Of a stretch of 22,809 nucleotides of DNA, positions 6,414 to 14,287 are shown in pieces (position 1 is the first letter of the stretch; each line of letters begins with the position of its first letter). A program made the position numbers and the translations under genes. The notes under the pieces were generated by a model. It was given only the letters and a program-made list of their open reading frames with translations. It made no database searches and was not told the origin of the DNA. The DNA is from Akkermansiaceae bacterium UBA4145 (lineage in GTDB: Bacteria > Verrucomicrobiota > Verrucomicrobiia > Verrucomicrobiales > Akkermansiaceae): positions 1 to 22,809 of the forward strand of contig DFWB01000048.1 of the NCBI GenBank assembly GCA_002380675.1. Direction: 5' to 3'.

Positions 6414-6920
6414 TTAATGGGATGCCGTCTGCGCGTTCCCGGGGGAGGACGATGGGCGCGTAGCGCTTATGTAGACTCGAGTGCCTATCGGAATGATTTC
6501 GTAGAGAGCAGCAACATCCTCTCGCCTCATGCGGATACATCCGTGAGAGGTCGCGCTTCCGATCGTATCCTCGTGGTTGGTCCCGTGGATGTAGATGAAG
6601 CGTTGGAAGGTGTTCTTATTATCGGGCTCCAGGCCGCTGAGTCGTAGAATGCGGCCAAGAATCAGATCGCCCCCCTGTAAAGACGCCTCATCAGTCCAAT
6701 TTCCTGTAGGTTTACGGCCCTTAAAAATAGTATTCCATGGATGTCCTTCCCCATATTTTTCACAAATCTCGAAGGTTCCCAGTGGGGTTTTGTTGCTACC
6801 CTCGTCACTACCAGTTCCGAACATCGAGGTAGATACGGGATAAGATTTGACCAGTTCGCCGCTCTGTCGGACTTCTATCAATTGGTCCGCAATATAGACT
6901 CTAAGGACGTGTGGCTCCAT
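6414..6920 (-). CDS. L,D-transpeptidase (YkuD) domain protein without visible signal peptide
   Basis: The YkuD catalytic region is clear: IHGTNHEDTIGSATSHGCIR, with His112, His126 and the nucleophile Cys128 in SHGCIR. Upstream blocks YPVSTSMFGTGS and NKTPLGTFEI are typical of the family, which forms or edits 3-3 crosslinks in peptidoglycan or attaches proteins to it, acting in the periplasm. I start at ATG 6920 (168 residues), 14 bases after the bioB stop, because the YkuD fold begins at once (LRVYIADQLIEV). An earlier ATG at 6977 overlaps bioB by 43 bases and still gives no convincing signal peptide. The lack of an export signal is odd for a cell-wall enzyme. It appears to be the last gene of a minus-strand group with bioB. 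Confidence 0.85.
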   Translation of the reverse strand: MEPHVLRVYIADQLIEVRQSGELVKSYPVSTSMFGTGSDEGSNKTPLGTFEICEKYGEGHPWNTIFKGRKPTGNWTDEASLQGGDLILGRILRLSGLEPDNKNTFQRFIYIHGTNHEDTIGSATSHGCIRMRREDVAALYEIIPIGTRVYISATRPSSSPGNAQTASH

Positions 6921-6934
6921 GAACACAAGCCGTA

Positions 6935-7930
6935 TTATTCGGCCGAAGGAGACAGGGGTCGCTCCGGGCTGGAGCAAGGGGGAGGGCTAGTGCGATCAGA
7001 GGCCTTTGCTTCCAATCCCAACCTTCCGAGAAGGGCTAGATCATTTTCCACGGCGGGGTTAGCGGCGGTGAGAAGTTTGTCTCCATAGAATATGGAATTT
7101 GCGCCAGCGAAGAAGCATAACGCCTGCGCCTCATCGGAAAGACGAGTGCGCCCTGCGGACAATCTGACTCGCGCCGCTGGGACCGAGATACGTGCTAATG
7201 CTATGAGGCGGGCAACGTCGAAAGCATCTACGGACTTGTTGTCCGAAAGCGGAGTGCCGGGCATTGGCATGAGCGAGTTGATGGGTATGCTCTCAGGTGG
7301 AGGATTGAATTCAGATATGACTTCGAGCATTTTGAGCCGATCTTTTACGGTCTCTCCCAGACCCAGAATGCCTCCACAGCAGACTGACATTCCAGCATCT
7401 TGCACATTTCGAATCGTCTTAAGTCGGTCCTGAAATGTATGTGTGCTGACAACGTTGGGATAATGTTCTGGGGAGGTATCAATATTATGGTTGTAGGCTG
7501 TTACTCCTGCTTCTTTCAGGGCAGAGGCCTCCTCTTCTCCCAATTCTCCGAGAGTAACGCATACCTCCATATTGAGCGCAGCTACTTCACGAACAATCTC
7601 CAGCACGGACTCAAAACGTTTCGTGCCAGAGCGGACTCCGCGCCACGCCGCGCCCATGCAAAACCGAGTGGAGCCGTGAGATTTAGCAGCACGGGCTCGG
7701 TCGAGGACTTCGTTCTTCTCCATGAGCCGCTCTGCAGCTACGCCGGAGCTGTATCGGGCTGATTGAGCACAGTATGAGCAGTCTTCAGAACAACCGCCTG
7801 TTTTAATAGAGAGAAGCGTGCACAGCTGTACGCTTGAATCGGTCCAGTGCTCTTCGTGAATCCTCCTTGCTTTCTGGAGGAGTTCGAAAAAAGGCAGATT
7901 ATAGAGTTTTTCTAGTTCAGAGTAGAGCAT
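6935..7930 (-). CDS. bioB: Biotin synthase
   Basis: BioB is a radical-SAM enzyme that inserts sulfur into dethiobiotin in the last step of biotin synthesis. The 331-residue product has the radical-SAM cluster motif C47-x3-C51-x2-C54 (GGCSEDCSYCAQS). The likely [2Fe-2S] ligands, by analogy to the E. coli enzyme, are Cys91 (FCMGAAWR), Cys124 (MEVCVTLG), Cys184 (GMSVCCGG) and the Arg of RLSAGR. Other family blocks are YNHNIDTSPEHYPNV and SLMPMPGTPL. The length is normal apart from a low-complexity Ser/Pro tail (about 311-331). No other biotin gene is in the window, so it is detached from bioF, bioA and bioD. The secreted protein gene lies 18 bases upstream and the L,D-transpeptidase gene follows at once. 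Confidence 0.97.
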   Translation of the reverse strand: MLYSELEKLYNLPFFELLQKARRIHEEHWTDSSVQLCTLLSIKTGGCSEDCSYCAQSARYSSGVAAERLMEKNEVLDRARAAKSHGSTRFCMGAAWRGVRSGTKRFESVLEIVREVAALNMEVCVTLGELGEEEASALKEAGVTAYNHNIDTSPEHYPNVVSTHTFQDRLKTIRNVQDAGMSVCCGGILGLGETVKDRLKMLEVISEFNPPPESIPINSLMPMPGTPLSDNKSVDAFDVARLIALARISVPAARVRLSAGRTRLSDEAQALCFFAGANSIFYGDKLLTAANPAVENDLALLGRLGLEAKASDRTSPPPCSSPERPLSPSAE

Positions 7931-7948
7931 GTGAATCTCAATAGTCGT

Positions 7949-8656
7949 TCAACGAATCCATGACCCAGACACTGTGGGCATTATGCCTTGGCCAATACCG
8001 CTATAGTCGGTTTTTCCGATTGCCCCGATCAGGGTGTTTCCAATCTGAAGCCGCCATGAGCGGCTCATGCTTTCCCCGGTGTGACACCCGTAGCTTTGGC
8101 ATCGTGCCTCGCGGTGAAATACGTTCCTTCTTATTTTGGCGAGATCCTTCTGGTGAATCCACGCCTTTGAAATTGCCATGATATCACTTCCGTAATCCAA
8201 GAGGAAAGCATGGCGATTGGAGTGTCCAAAGAAATCAAATGTCCGAATGGATCGCGGTGATCGTGCGTTAATGGCTTTGATTGCCTGCTCTCCGCTCTCA
8301 ATCCAGATTAACTCACAGTTCCTTTTTTTAGCGAGGGACTCAATCCAATCCAAGTAAGGTTTATTGTCGGCATTACCGCGGTTCAGGTAGCCGCGGCGAT
8401 AGACAATCCATACTAGGGTGGCGCCTTCTCCATGCTCGAGACGAATCTGGGACATGCGCAGGGTTGAGGCCCTGATGAAATTGGCCCACCAGCGGTCGTG
8501 CTGCTCATGTTCTCTTCTCAGGTCTTCCCATTGACGGAGCGCTGGTCCTCCACACAGGATCACATGATCATTAGCCCCCGCAACAAAGGCGGTCCCAAGT
8601 AGAAAACAAGCGAGGAGGAGAACTAATCTCACGCGCCAAGAATGAGTCAGGCGCAC
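7949..8656 (-). CDS. Secreted protein of unknown function with His...Cys motifs like clan CD cysteine peptidases
   Basis: This 235-residue protein has a signal peptide (basic start, hydrophobic 10-24, likely cut after FVAGA). A possible alpha/beta core follows, with strands ATLVWIVYRR (79-88), CELIWIES (114-121) and RTFDFFGHSN (138-147). The last strand ends in His145, and a later block, CQSYGCHTGESMSRSW (186-201), has Cys191. A His after a hydrophobic strand with a Gly beside it, then a Gly-Cys before a helix, is the arrangement in caspase-like, CHAT and gingipain-type clan CD peptidases. I did not recognise a named family, so peptidase activity is a hypothesis. It lies 18 bases upstream of bioB on the same strand and is divergent from the GNAT gene, 109 bases away. 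Confidence 0.7.
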   Translation of the reverse strand: MRLTHSWRVRLVLLLACFLLGTAFVAGANDHVILCGGPALRQWEDLRREHEQHDRWWANFIRASTLRMSQIRLEHGEGATLVWIVYRRGYLNRGNADNKPYLDWIESLAKKRNCELIWIESGEQAIKAINARSPRSIRTFDFFGHSNRHAFLLDYGSDIMAISKAWIHQKDLAKIRRNVFHREARCQSYGCHTGESMSRSWRLQIGNTLIGAIGKTDYSGIGQGIMPTVSGSWIR

Positions 8657-8765
8657 GCACGGGGCAAGAAGGGAGTGCCGGCAAGTTCGCTCTATGAGGC
8701 GAAGTGGGGTGGAAAAAGCCAGTCATCGATTGACGAGTAGAGCTTCCCAAGCAAGGGTGGGATGA

Positions 8766-9200
8766 GTGAAAGTGAGCCTCGTAGATTTCGCTGAACAAGA
8801 GGACGAAATCCGGTCAGTTCGGGATCGGGTTTTTGGCGAGGAGCAGGGGGTTCCAAACAGTATCAATTGGGATGGGTATGATGGGCGATGTCAGCACGTC
8901 GTTGTGCGAGACGGAGATGGCAAGGTGATTGGGACGGGGCGACTCGCGCCTTGTGGGAAAATCGGCAGATTATCCGTGCTGAAGAAGTTTCGCGGCAGGG
9001 GAGTGGGTGGTAAGTTGCTCACGCGGTTGCTTTCCGTCGCTAGAGCGTCGCAGTTGCCAGAGGTGTTCTTGCACGCTCAGGCCAACGCGGTAGGGTTTTA
9101 TAAGGGAGAGGGATTTGAGGTCGCGGGATCCCCATTTTTTGAGGCGGGGATCAAGCATTTGCGAATGTCAAAATCTCTTAAAAACAATGAGGATGAGTGA
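8766..9200 (+). CDS. GNAT-family N-acetyltransferase (YjcF/ElaA-like)
   Basis: This 144-residue cytoplasmic protein has the acetyl-CoA pyrophosphate-binding motif RGRGVGGKLL (about 76-85) and the GNAT C-terminal pattern HAQANAVGFYKGEGFEVAG. The N-terminal block IRSVRDRVFGEEQGVP and the block KIGRLSVLKKFRGRG are typical of the YjcF/ElaA branch. Members transfer an acetyl group to amines; the acceptor is unknown for most. It starts at GTG 8766, the first start placing the conserved strand near the N-terminus, with only a loose GGGTGGG upstream. Its stop lies four bases from the end of the convergent PLP-enzyme gene, with no room for a separate terminator. Confidence 0.88.
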   Translation: MKVSLVDFAEQEDEIRSVRDRVFGEEQGVPNSINWDGYDGRCQHVVVRDGDGKVIGTGRLAPCGKIGRLSVLKKFRGRGVGGKLLTRLLSVARASQLPEVFLHAQANAVGFYKGEGFEVAGSPFFEAGIKHLRMSKSLKNNEDE

Positions 9201-9204
9201 GGCC

Positions 9205-10350
9205 CTAGGCTCCTTTCTCTATTGCTTGCCTGATTCCTGAGATCGCCTCTTCCAAGTGGGATCGACTGCAGCCGAAGTTGAGTCTCGCATGTCCATCTTC
9301 ACCGAAATAACGGCCGTCCGAGAGAAAGATCTGGGCTTCTTTTTCGAGGAAAGAAGCCGGATGGGAAATGGTAGTTTGTTGAAAGTTCAACCACGCCAGG
9401 TAGGTTGCCTCAATATCTGGGATAGTGATCGATCCTATTTCTTCGCGACAAAATCTGGTGACAAGATCGCAATTGCTACGAAGATAAGAGAGGAGCTCCA
9501 GTCGCCATGGTTCCCCATAGCGGTAGGCAGCCTCCGCCGAGTAGTAACCAAGGCAGTTAATTTCAGCAAGCGTGTGGCCCTGTGCTGCAAGAAAGCGCTT
9601 CTTGAGTTTTTGGTCTGGGATGACCGCATAGGCGTATCCCATTCCTGCGATGTTGAAGGTTTTACTTGGCGATAGAAGGGTTATGGTTCGGTCCGCATAG
9701 GATTCGGGCAGGCGCAAGGCGGTAAAGTGAGGTGTCCGGGTCTCGTCAAGGATGAGGTCACAATGGATTTCGTCTGAAACAAGGATCAGGTTGTGACGCT
9801 CACAGAATGCTGCCAGTTGTCGTATTTCTTCCTCCGAAAAGACTCGGCCGAGGGGATTCTGAGGGTTGCTGAGGAGAAAGAGCTTAGTGCTTGGGGTGAC
9901 AGCTTCTTCAAGGCCCGCCCAGTCGAATGTCCATGTTCCTTCAGACATGATGTAAGGGACCGTAGTCAAGCTGAGGTTTGCGTCTCGGTGAACGTGCAGA
10001 AATGGAGGATAGATGGGAGTACAAGTAAGGACCGATTCGTCTTCTCGGGCGAATGCCCTACAGGCTAGGGACAATGCAGGCACCAGTCCTCCCAGATGTA
10101 CTAGTTCGTCAGGTGAGCTTGATACTTCATGTCGCTTTCGCAGGTAATCGAGAATCGACTCAATGAGTCCATCATGGGGCACCGCGTAACCAAAAACCCC
10201 ATGTTCGACGCGCTTTTTAAGTGCCTCAATGACTTCTGGAGGCGAATGAAAATCCATGTCAGCCACCCAAAAGGGACGAAGCTCTGGTCGCTGGTCCCAC
10301 TTTAGAGAGCCGCTACCTCTTCGTGCGGGCATGACGTCAAAAATAGACAT
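9205..10350 (-). CDS. PLP-dependent aminotransferase/C-S lyase, PatB/MalY family (cystathionine beta-lyase-like)
   Basis: This 381-residue fold-type I PLP enzyme has the Schiff-base lysine at Lys230 in SPSKTFNIAGM. It also has the cofactor-binding Asp193 in VSDEIHCDLI, the SNPQNPLGR loop (161-169) and the C-terminal Arg region ARLNFGCSR. The start WVADMDFHSPPEVIEAL (28-44) and GVFGYAVPHD are hallmarks of the PatB/MalY branch. Its members cleave cystathionine or cysteine conjugates to release pyruvate, ammonia and a thiol; E. coli MalY also represses maltose genes. The substrate here is inferred only from family. Length is normal. It follows hslO after 31 bases holding a small hairpin and is probably the last gene of the methyltransferase-hslO group. 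Confidence 0.92.
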   Translation of the reverse strand: MSIFDVMPARRGSGSLKWDQRPELRPFWVADMDFHSPPEVIEALKKRVEHGVFGYAVPHDGLIESILDYLRKRHEVSSSPDELVHLGGLVPALSLACRAFAREDESVLTCTPIYPPFLHVHRDANLSLTTVPYIMSEGTWTFDWAGLEEAVTPSTKLFLLSNPQNPLGRVFSEEEIRQLAAFCERHNLILVSDEIHCDLILDETRTPHFTALRLPESYADRTITLLSPSKTFNIAGMGYAYAVIPDQKLKKRFLAAQGHTLAEINCLGYYSAEAAYRYGEPWRLELLSYLRSNCDLVTRFCREEIGSITIPDIEATYLAWLNFQQTTISHPASFLEKEAQIFLSDGRYFGEDGHARLNFGCSRSHLEEAISGIRQAIEKGA

Positions 10351-10352
10351 TG

Positions 10353-10370
10353 CCTGATCGAAAGGTCAGG
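10353..10370. repeat. Small intercistronic hairpin between hslO and the PatB-like gene
   Basis: CCTGATC (10353-10359) pairs with GGTCAGG (10364-10370), 7 bp with one T-G wobble and a GAAA loop on the plus strand. It fills most of the gap between the two minus-strand genes and ends two bases before the PatB-like start codon. It could affect translation or processing, but there is no T tract. Confidence 0.3.
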
Positions 10371-10381
10371 AGAGTCGGAAG

Positions 10382-11146
10382 TCAAATCATGTCCCGTGTA
10401 ACCGAAAATTTTGCTCCGCATCGCGGGCATTGAATGGAGATCGCGGTTTCACCCTTGAATAGATCGTCTGGTTTTTCTCGCCAACCTCCAAGAATCGGTA
10501 AGATTCGATCAAGATTACATCCGCAGTGCCAGCGGAACCTTCTTGTCTCAAGAGTCTTCGTCTCCTCTACCTGCTCGATCTTTGCCGCATCCTGATCGTC
10601 AAGGGAGTGAAACCAGTCTTCGTCAAAATCTGGTTGTGCTGCCAGGAGTAGATAGTTCTCGTCAGGTAATCGGAAGATTCTCCCTGGCCTTTGCTCCGAG
10701 CGTTCATAGAGCTTTTCGACCCACTCAAGCGGATCACTGGTATCTACTTCGAGAGAGCTCATGCGGGGTTCCTTGTCTGCTACGGTTGTCTGTGAGTAGA
10801 AATGATTATGAGGGGTTTCTTTTACATCTTCGGTGAAGCACCTTCCGGTGATTTGCTCTTTAATGGATGACCCTGTGACAAAAAGATTCACACGAGGGGC
10901 GCGGATGCTCGCGGTCCAGGCTATCGTTTCCGCCCAAGGACGAGCTACGAGATGAAGGACGAGCATGGCCATGGCATCCTTCAGCTTACTATCGAGTTCC
11001 TCAGTATGCCGTAAGGCATGCTGCATCAGGTGAAGGTAATAGTCGGTATAAATAGAGGTGAAGCACCCCTTGATCATAAGGGTATTTCGATGTCGTACGA
11101 AAACTGACTCAACCTTAACGAATTCCTCTGTAATATTCTGGTTCAT
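10382..11146 (-). CDS. hslO: Hsp33-family redox-regulated chaperone
   Basis: Hsp33 is a cytoplasmic holdase that is inactive while four cysteines bind zinc and is activated by oxidation with unfolding. The C-terminal switch is visible: C208-x-C210 (WHCGCNLDRIL) and C240-x2-C243 (IQCPRCGAKFSV), the expected CxC...CxxC order. The N-terminal chaperone domain covers about 12-180, including AMLVLHLVARPWAETIAWT where the family has its substrate-binding region. At 254 residues it is slightly shorter than the usual 285-300. The divergence in the N-terminal half is considerable, so I rely mainly on the zinc switch and the length. The methyltransferase gene ends 17 bases upstream, suggesting one transcript. 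Confidence 0.82.
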   Translation of the reverse strand: MNQNITEEFVKVESVFVRHRNTLMIKGCFTSIYTDYYLHLMQHALRHTEELDSKLKDAMAMLVLHLVARPWAETIAWTASIRAPRVNLFVTGSSIKEQITGRCFTEDVKETPHNHFYSQTTVADKEPRMSSLEVDTSDPLEWVEKLYERSEQRPGRIFRLPDENYLLLAAQPDFDEDWFHSLDDQDAAKIEQVEETKTLETRRFRWHCGCNLDRILPILGGWREKPDDLFKGETAISIQCPRCGAKFSVTRDMI

Positions 11147-11163
11147 GGAAGTTGCTTCGATAG

Positions 11164-12120
11164 TTAAAGAGGGAGTTCGGGGTCGGCAAGTGGTGGTCTA
11201 TCCACAATGCTGTCGGTAGACTCCTTGGCTTCGGCAGTTTCAATTCGTTCCTTGGCAATCTTGAGATATTCTTCATCGATCTCAAAACCGATACAGGTCT
11301 GGATCTCCATGCTTTTTGCTGCGACCGCTGAGGACCCGATGCCGAGGAATGGGTCCAGAAGGACCGTGCTCTTGCCTTGTCCGTGTAGTCGAATGCATTG
11401 CTCGACGAGTGCGGGCGGGTAGGATGCAGGGTGTGGGCGTTGATCTTTCCGTGAGCGAATTGTCTCGTATGGAATGAACCATGTGTTTCCCCGACATCTT
11501 CTGTCGGATCCTCCGGTGTGCTTCCAGCGCTTGATATTCGATTTGTCGGCGTAGGGAACTCCGGCTGAGCGGCGGTCGATGGGGGTCGAGCCGCCTTTGG
11601 TCAGGTGGAACACGAATTCATGGCAGTCATTGACATACCTTTGCGAATTAATTGGTTTAAAGTGCCCTGCGCTGATGGTTTTTTTGTCACGGGTTTCAAG
11701 CGAGATTGATTTGATCCAATGAAAGGTGTTCTGCAGCTTGAAAAGGTCGGGAGGGGTTAAAGCAAGAAGGAGTTGATGAGGCAAAAGAGGATTGCTGGGG
11801 GATCCGCCTAGGTTGAGAAAGAACGATCCTGTTGGGCGTAGGATCCTCAGGACTTCAATGGACCAGCTAGTGCACCATTCGAGGAACGCGTCCCGAGGAG
11901 TGTCATCGGCATAGCTACGATAATTGAGACCAAGATTGTAAGGTGGAGAAGTGACTACGAGATCTACACTTTCGCTCTCAAGTTCTCGCATCCCTGCCAA
12001 GCAGTCACCGTGATGAAGTTGGAAGGAGGTGGCGATTGTTCTAGGGGGAGGAGATTTTGAAGCCTGTGGGGAGTAATGAGAGACGGCAAGCCCGGGTTTC
12101 TCGAAGATTATAACAAACAC
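11164..12120 (-). CDS. Orphan DNA methyltransferase (N4-cytosine or N6-adenine, beta-type motif order)
   Basis: This 318-residue protein has the catalytic motif TSPPYN (57-62) ahead of the SAM-binding motif LLDPFLGIGSS (254-264), the beta-class order. SPPY instead of DPPY is common in N4-cytosine enzymes, but the base cannot be settled from this. The stretch RPHPASYPPALVEQCIRL (228-245) matches the block that precedes motif I in this class. The middle (about 130-225) should hold target recognition. No restriction endonuclease, specificity subunit or vsr-like gene is next to it, so it looks like an orphan enzyme. The start at ATG 12120 leaves about 30 poorly conserved residues before LHHGDC; a later start is possible. 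It is divergent from the TetR gene. Confidence 0.88.
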   Translation of the reverse strand: MFVIIFEKPGLAVSHYSPQASKSPPPRTIATSFQLHHGDCLAGMRELESESVDLVVTSPPYNLGLNYRSYADDTPRDAFLEWCTSWSIEVLRILRPTGSFFLNLGGSPSNPLLPHQLLLALTPPDLFKLQNTFHWIKSISLETRDKKTISAGHFKPINSQRYVNDCHEFVFHLTKGGSTPIDRRSAGVPYADKSNIKRWKHTGGSDRRCRGNTWFIPYETIRSRKDQRPHPASYPPALVEQCIRLHGQGKSTVLLDPFLGIGSSAVAAKSMEIQTCIGFEIDEEYLKIAKERIETAEAKESTDSIVDRPPLADPELPL

Positions 12121-12167
12121 ATAAGCAGTGAGTTGTGCCTTACAGAAATTTCCCGCATAAATTTAGG

Positions 12168-12208
12168 TTGACCGGTAAAACTCCCGTTTTAAGCATACGA
12201 TTGAATCG
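12168..12208 (+). promoter_or_regulatory. Candidate autoregulated promoter/operator of the efflux operon
   Basis: TTGACC (12168-12173) and AGCATA (12192-12197) are 18 bases apart. The spacer contains the palindrome TAAAAC-TCCC-GTTTTA (12176-12191). A second palindrome, CGATT-G-AATCG (12198-12208), lies directly before the ATG at 12209. Palindromes over -35/-10 boxes next to a tetR gene usually are the repressor's own operator. The -10 match is weak, so the boxes are tentative while the palindromes are exact. Confidence 0.4.
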
Positions 12209-12865
12209 ATGAAGATCCTTACGGAGGAAAGACACACCACACGCGCTAGAATTCTGGTGTCTGCGGAAGCTCTTTTCGCCGAGCGAGGCTTTGAGGTTGT
12301 TTCGCTCCGGGAGATCACTGGGGCTGCGGGGGTCAATGTTGCAGCGGTAAATTATCATTTTGGATCGAAGGAGAAGCTGATCGATGCGGTGGTTACAAGG
12401 CATCTAGTTCCGGTCAATGAGGAGCGTTTAAGTCAATTGGATAAACTGGAGAAGCAGTTTTCTGGGGCGCCGATTCCGGTCGAGGAAATTCTCAAGGCAT
12501 TCCTGTCTCCTGTGCTGCAACATATAGCGAGTGGCGAAATGTCGGAGGACCTGTTCAAAAAATTCATGGGGCGATTGATAGGAGAGCGCGGCTATTCTCT
12601 TCCAGTTGGAACTTGTTCACTTTTTGCGGTGATGGCAGGTCGATTTGCGGCAGCTTTCCAAAGGGCAGTTCCACAACTCGATGAGAAGTCGGCCCTGTGG
12701 AGAATGCATTTTTCCTTTGGCGTGATGGCGCATACACTCACCAACGGCGAAACTCTTCGCCAGTTGTCGGACGGAAGATCCGGGAACCCTTCAACTGAAA
12801 CTCTTTTGGGTAACATCATTGATTTCTGCAGGGCAGGAATCGAATTCGAGGGTCGAGAGCTATGA
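12209..12865 (+). CDS. TetR-family transcriptional regulator of the adjacent efflux operon
   Basis: This 218-residue repressor-type protein has the TetR DNA-binding domain at its N-terminus: TRARILVSAEALFAERGFEV then the helix-turn-helix SLREITGAAGVNVAAVNYHF (about 32-51) and GSKEKLIDAVV. The C-terminal half should bind a ligand and dimerise; it contains FKKFMGRLIGERGY, seen in branches that control RND or ABC exporters. The start at ATG 12209 has no Shine-Dalgarno sequence. Its stop overlaps the start of the outer-membrane factor gene (ATGA, 12862-12865), so it is transcribed with the pump and probably represses its own operon through the palindromes upstream. The inducer is unknown. Confidence 0.92.
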   Translation: MKILTEERHTTRARILVSAEALFAERGFEVVSLREITGAAGVNVAAVNYHFGSKEKLIDAVVTRHLVPVNEERLSQLDKLEKQFSGAPIPVEEILKAFLSPVLQHIASGEMSEDLFKKFMGRLIGERGYSLPVGTCSLFAVMAGRFAAAFQRAVPQLDEKSALWRMHFSFGVMAHTLTNGETLRQLSDGRSGNPSTETLLGNIIDFCRAGIEFEGREL

Positions 12866-14283
12866 GGGTTCACGTTGGTAAAGGTATAGGGCTTTTGGTC
12901 GGATGGGTTCTCGTGGTAAGCGGTTGCTCCCCTTGGACCGCGGGTCGCTCCACAGGCCCGCTAGCCAAGGGGCTTCCTTCCGCGTGGTCTGCTGATAAGG
13001 CCCCAATTCTTGGTGTAGATCAGGAGTGGATCGCCAGATTCAAGGATCCTCAGCTAATTAGGCTTGTGGAGGAGGCTATGAATAAAAACCCTGATTTAAA
13101 GGCTACTGCTGAGAGGGTGCGCAGGGCTGAGGCTGTAGCGAGACTTGCAGGGGCAGGGAAAAAGCCTCAGGTGTCCGGTCAAATTAATACTCTTCAGCAG
13201 AAGCAGAGGTTTCCGGGTTTTCCAATCAAACTTGGAAGCAACACAGCTGAGTCCTACGGGGCCTCTCTGGATGTTACCTGGGAGCCCGACTTGTGGGGGA
13301 GAGTGCGGGCTTCGCAGCGTGCTGCGGTGGTGGAGAGTCTTGCACAGGTTCAGGATTACAGGGCTGCACGAGCCTCTCTTGCGGGGCAGTTGGCAAAGGC
13401 TTGGTTCGCGTTAGGAGAAGCGGGGGAGCAAATTGTGCTCGCGGAGGCCGCGATCGACGTGCGGGTGAAAACGGTGGCTTCGATTCGGGAGCGTTTCGCG
13501 GCAGCATTGGAGGGCGGGCTCGCCTCTCAGTTGCGACTGGCTGAAACAGATCTGGCAAGTGCTCGCGCATCGCTAGCCCGATGGCAGGCAGATAGAGCTC
13601 GTGCCCGGAGGCAGATAGAGCTTCTCGTTGGTCGTTTTCCGGACGGCATGGCGGTTCAACCCGCAGGGCTCCCTGTGGCGCCACCTGTCCCTCCGTCCGG
13701 ATTACCTTCTGAGCTTCTTGAGCGTCGGCCGGATATCGTTGCGGCTAAGCGGAGATACGTGGCTGCAGGAAGTCGGAGAAGTGCGGCCAGGGCTGCGCGT
13801 TTTCCGAGTTTCTCGCTTACAGGTCGTGCGGGAACGAGTACTGGCGCGCTGGAGGATGTTCTTGATAGTGGCTTTGGAATCTGGTCTGTCGCAGGCAGGG
13901 TGTTTCAGCCTCTGGTAGCCGGAGGGCGGCTGAGGGAGGAGGAGAAGATTGCGGGTCATGACGAAACGATCGCTCTGCGGGAGTTACAAGGAACTATTCT
14001 GAGGGCATTTGCCGAGGTTGAACAAGCGCTGGTGGCAGAGCAGTTTTATGCAATAAGAGAGCTGGCAGTTAGGAATTCGGCTCGATCCGCGAGGGAGGCA
14101 GCTGAAGCTTCCATCCTTGATTTCGCGGATGGAGCTGTCGACGCCCTGACTCTTCTTGCAGCACAGGATAGGCAGGTGCAAACGGCTTTTCAGCTGGTGA
14201 CTCTACGGAGATTAAGGCTGGAAAACCGAATTAACCTTCACCTCGCTCTTGGGGGAGATTTTCAGCTGCGTGCTTCACGATAA
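12862..14283 (+). CDS. Outer-membrane efflux lipoprotein, NodT/OprM-type (TolC superfamily)
   Basis: This 473-residue protein forms the outer-membrane channel of the tripartite pump. It begins with a lipoprotein signal (lipobox VSGC, Cys22). The repeated outer-membrane-factor helices are visible as paired Ala-rich segments, for example PDLKATAERVRRAEAVARLA near residue 75 and ARAARFPSFSLTGRAG in the second half. The pattern VTWEPDLWGRVRASQRAAV (about 139-157) is a NodT/OprM hallmark, as is PSELLERRPDIVAAKRRY (about 282-299). The length is typical. The start ATG overlaps the regulator's stop, and GAGGG lies shortly upstream. The membrane-fusion protein gene begins four bases after its stop. 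Confidence 0.95.
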   Translation: MRVHVGKGIGLLVGWVLVVSGCSPWTAGRSTGPLAKGLPSAWSADKAPILGVDQEWIARFKDPQLIRLVEEAMNKNPDLKATAERVRRAEAVARLAGAGKKPQVSGQINTLQQKQRFPGFPIKLGSNTAESYGASLDVTWEPDLWGRVRASQRAAVVESLAQVQDYRAARASLAGQLAKAWFALGEAGEQIVLAEAAIDVRVKTVASIRERFAAALEGGLASQLRLAETDLASARASLARWQADRARARRQIELLVGRFPDGMAVQPAGLPVAPPVPPSGLPSELLERRPDIVAAKRRYVAAGSRRSAARAARFPSFSLTGRAGTSTGALEDVLDSGFGIWSVAGRVFQPLVAGGRLREEEKIAGHDETIALRELQGTILRAFAEVEQALVAEQFYAIRELAVRNSARSAREAAEASILDFADGAVDALTLLAAQDRQVQTAFQLVTLRRLRLENRINLHLALGGDFQLRASR

Positions 14284-14287
14284 AAGA

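Noticed and set aside
6921..6977. Earlier start of the L,D-transpeptidase gene inside bioB
   Set aside because: It adds 19 residues without a signal peptide or YkuD similarity and needs a long overlap with bioB.
8657..8765. Divergent promoter region between the secreted protein and the GNAT gene
   Set aside because: A TTGACG is present but has no acceptable -10 partner, so no promoter is annotated.
13274..13684. Open frames of 80-136 codons on both strands inside the outer-membrane factor gene
   Set aside because: They are low-complexity Arg/Pro/Ala shadows of a strongly supported gene.
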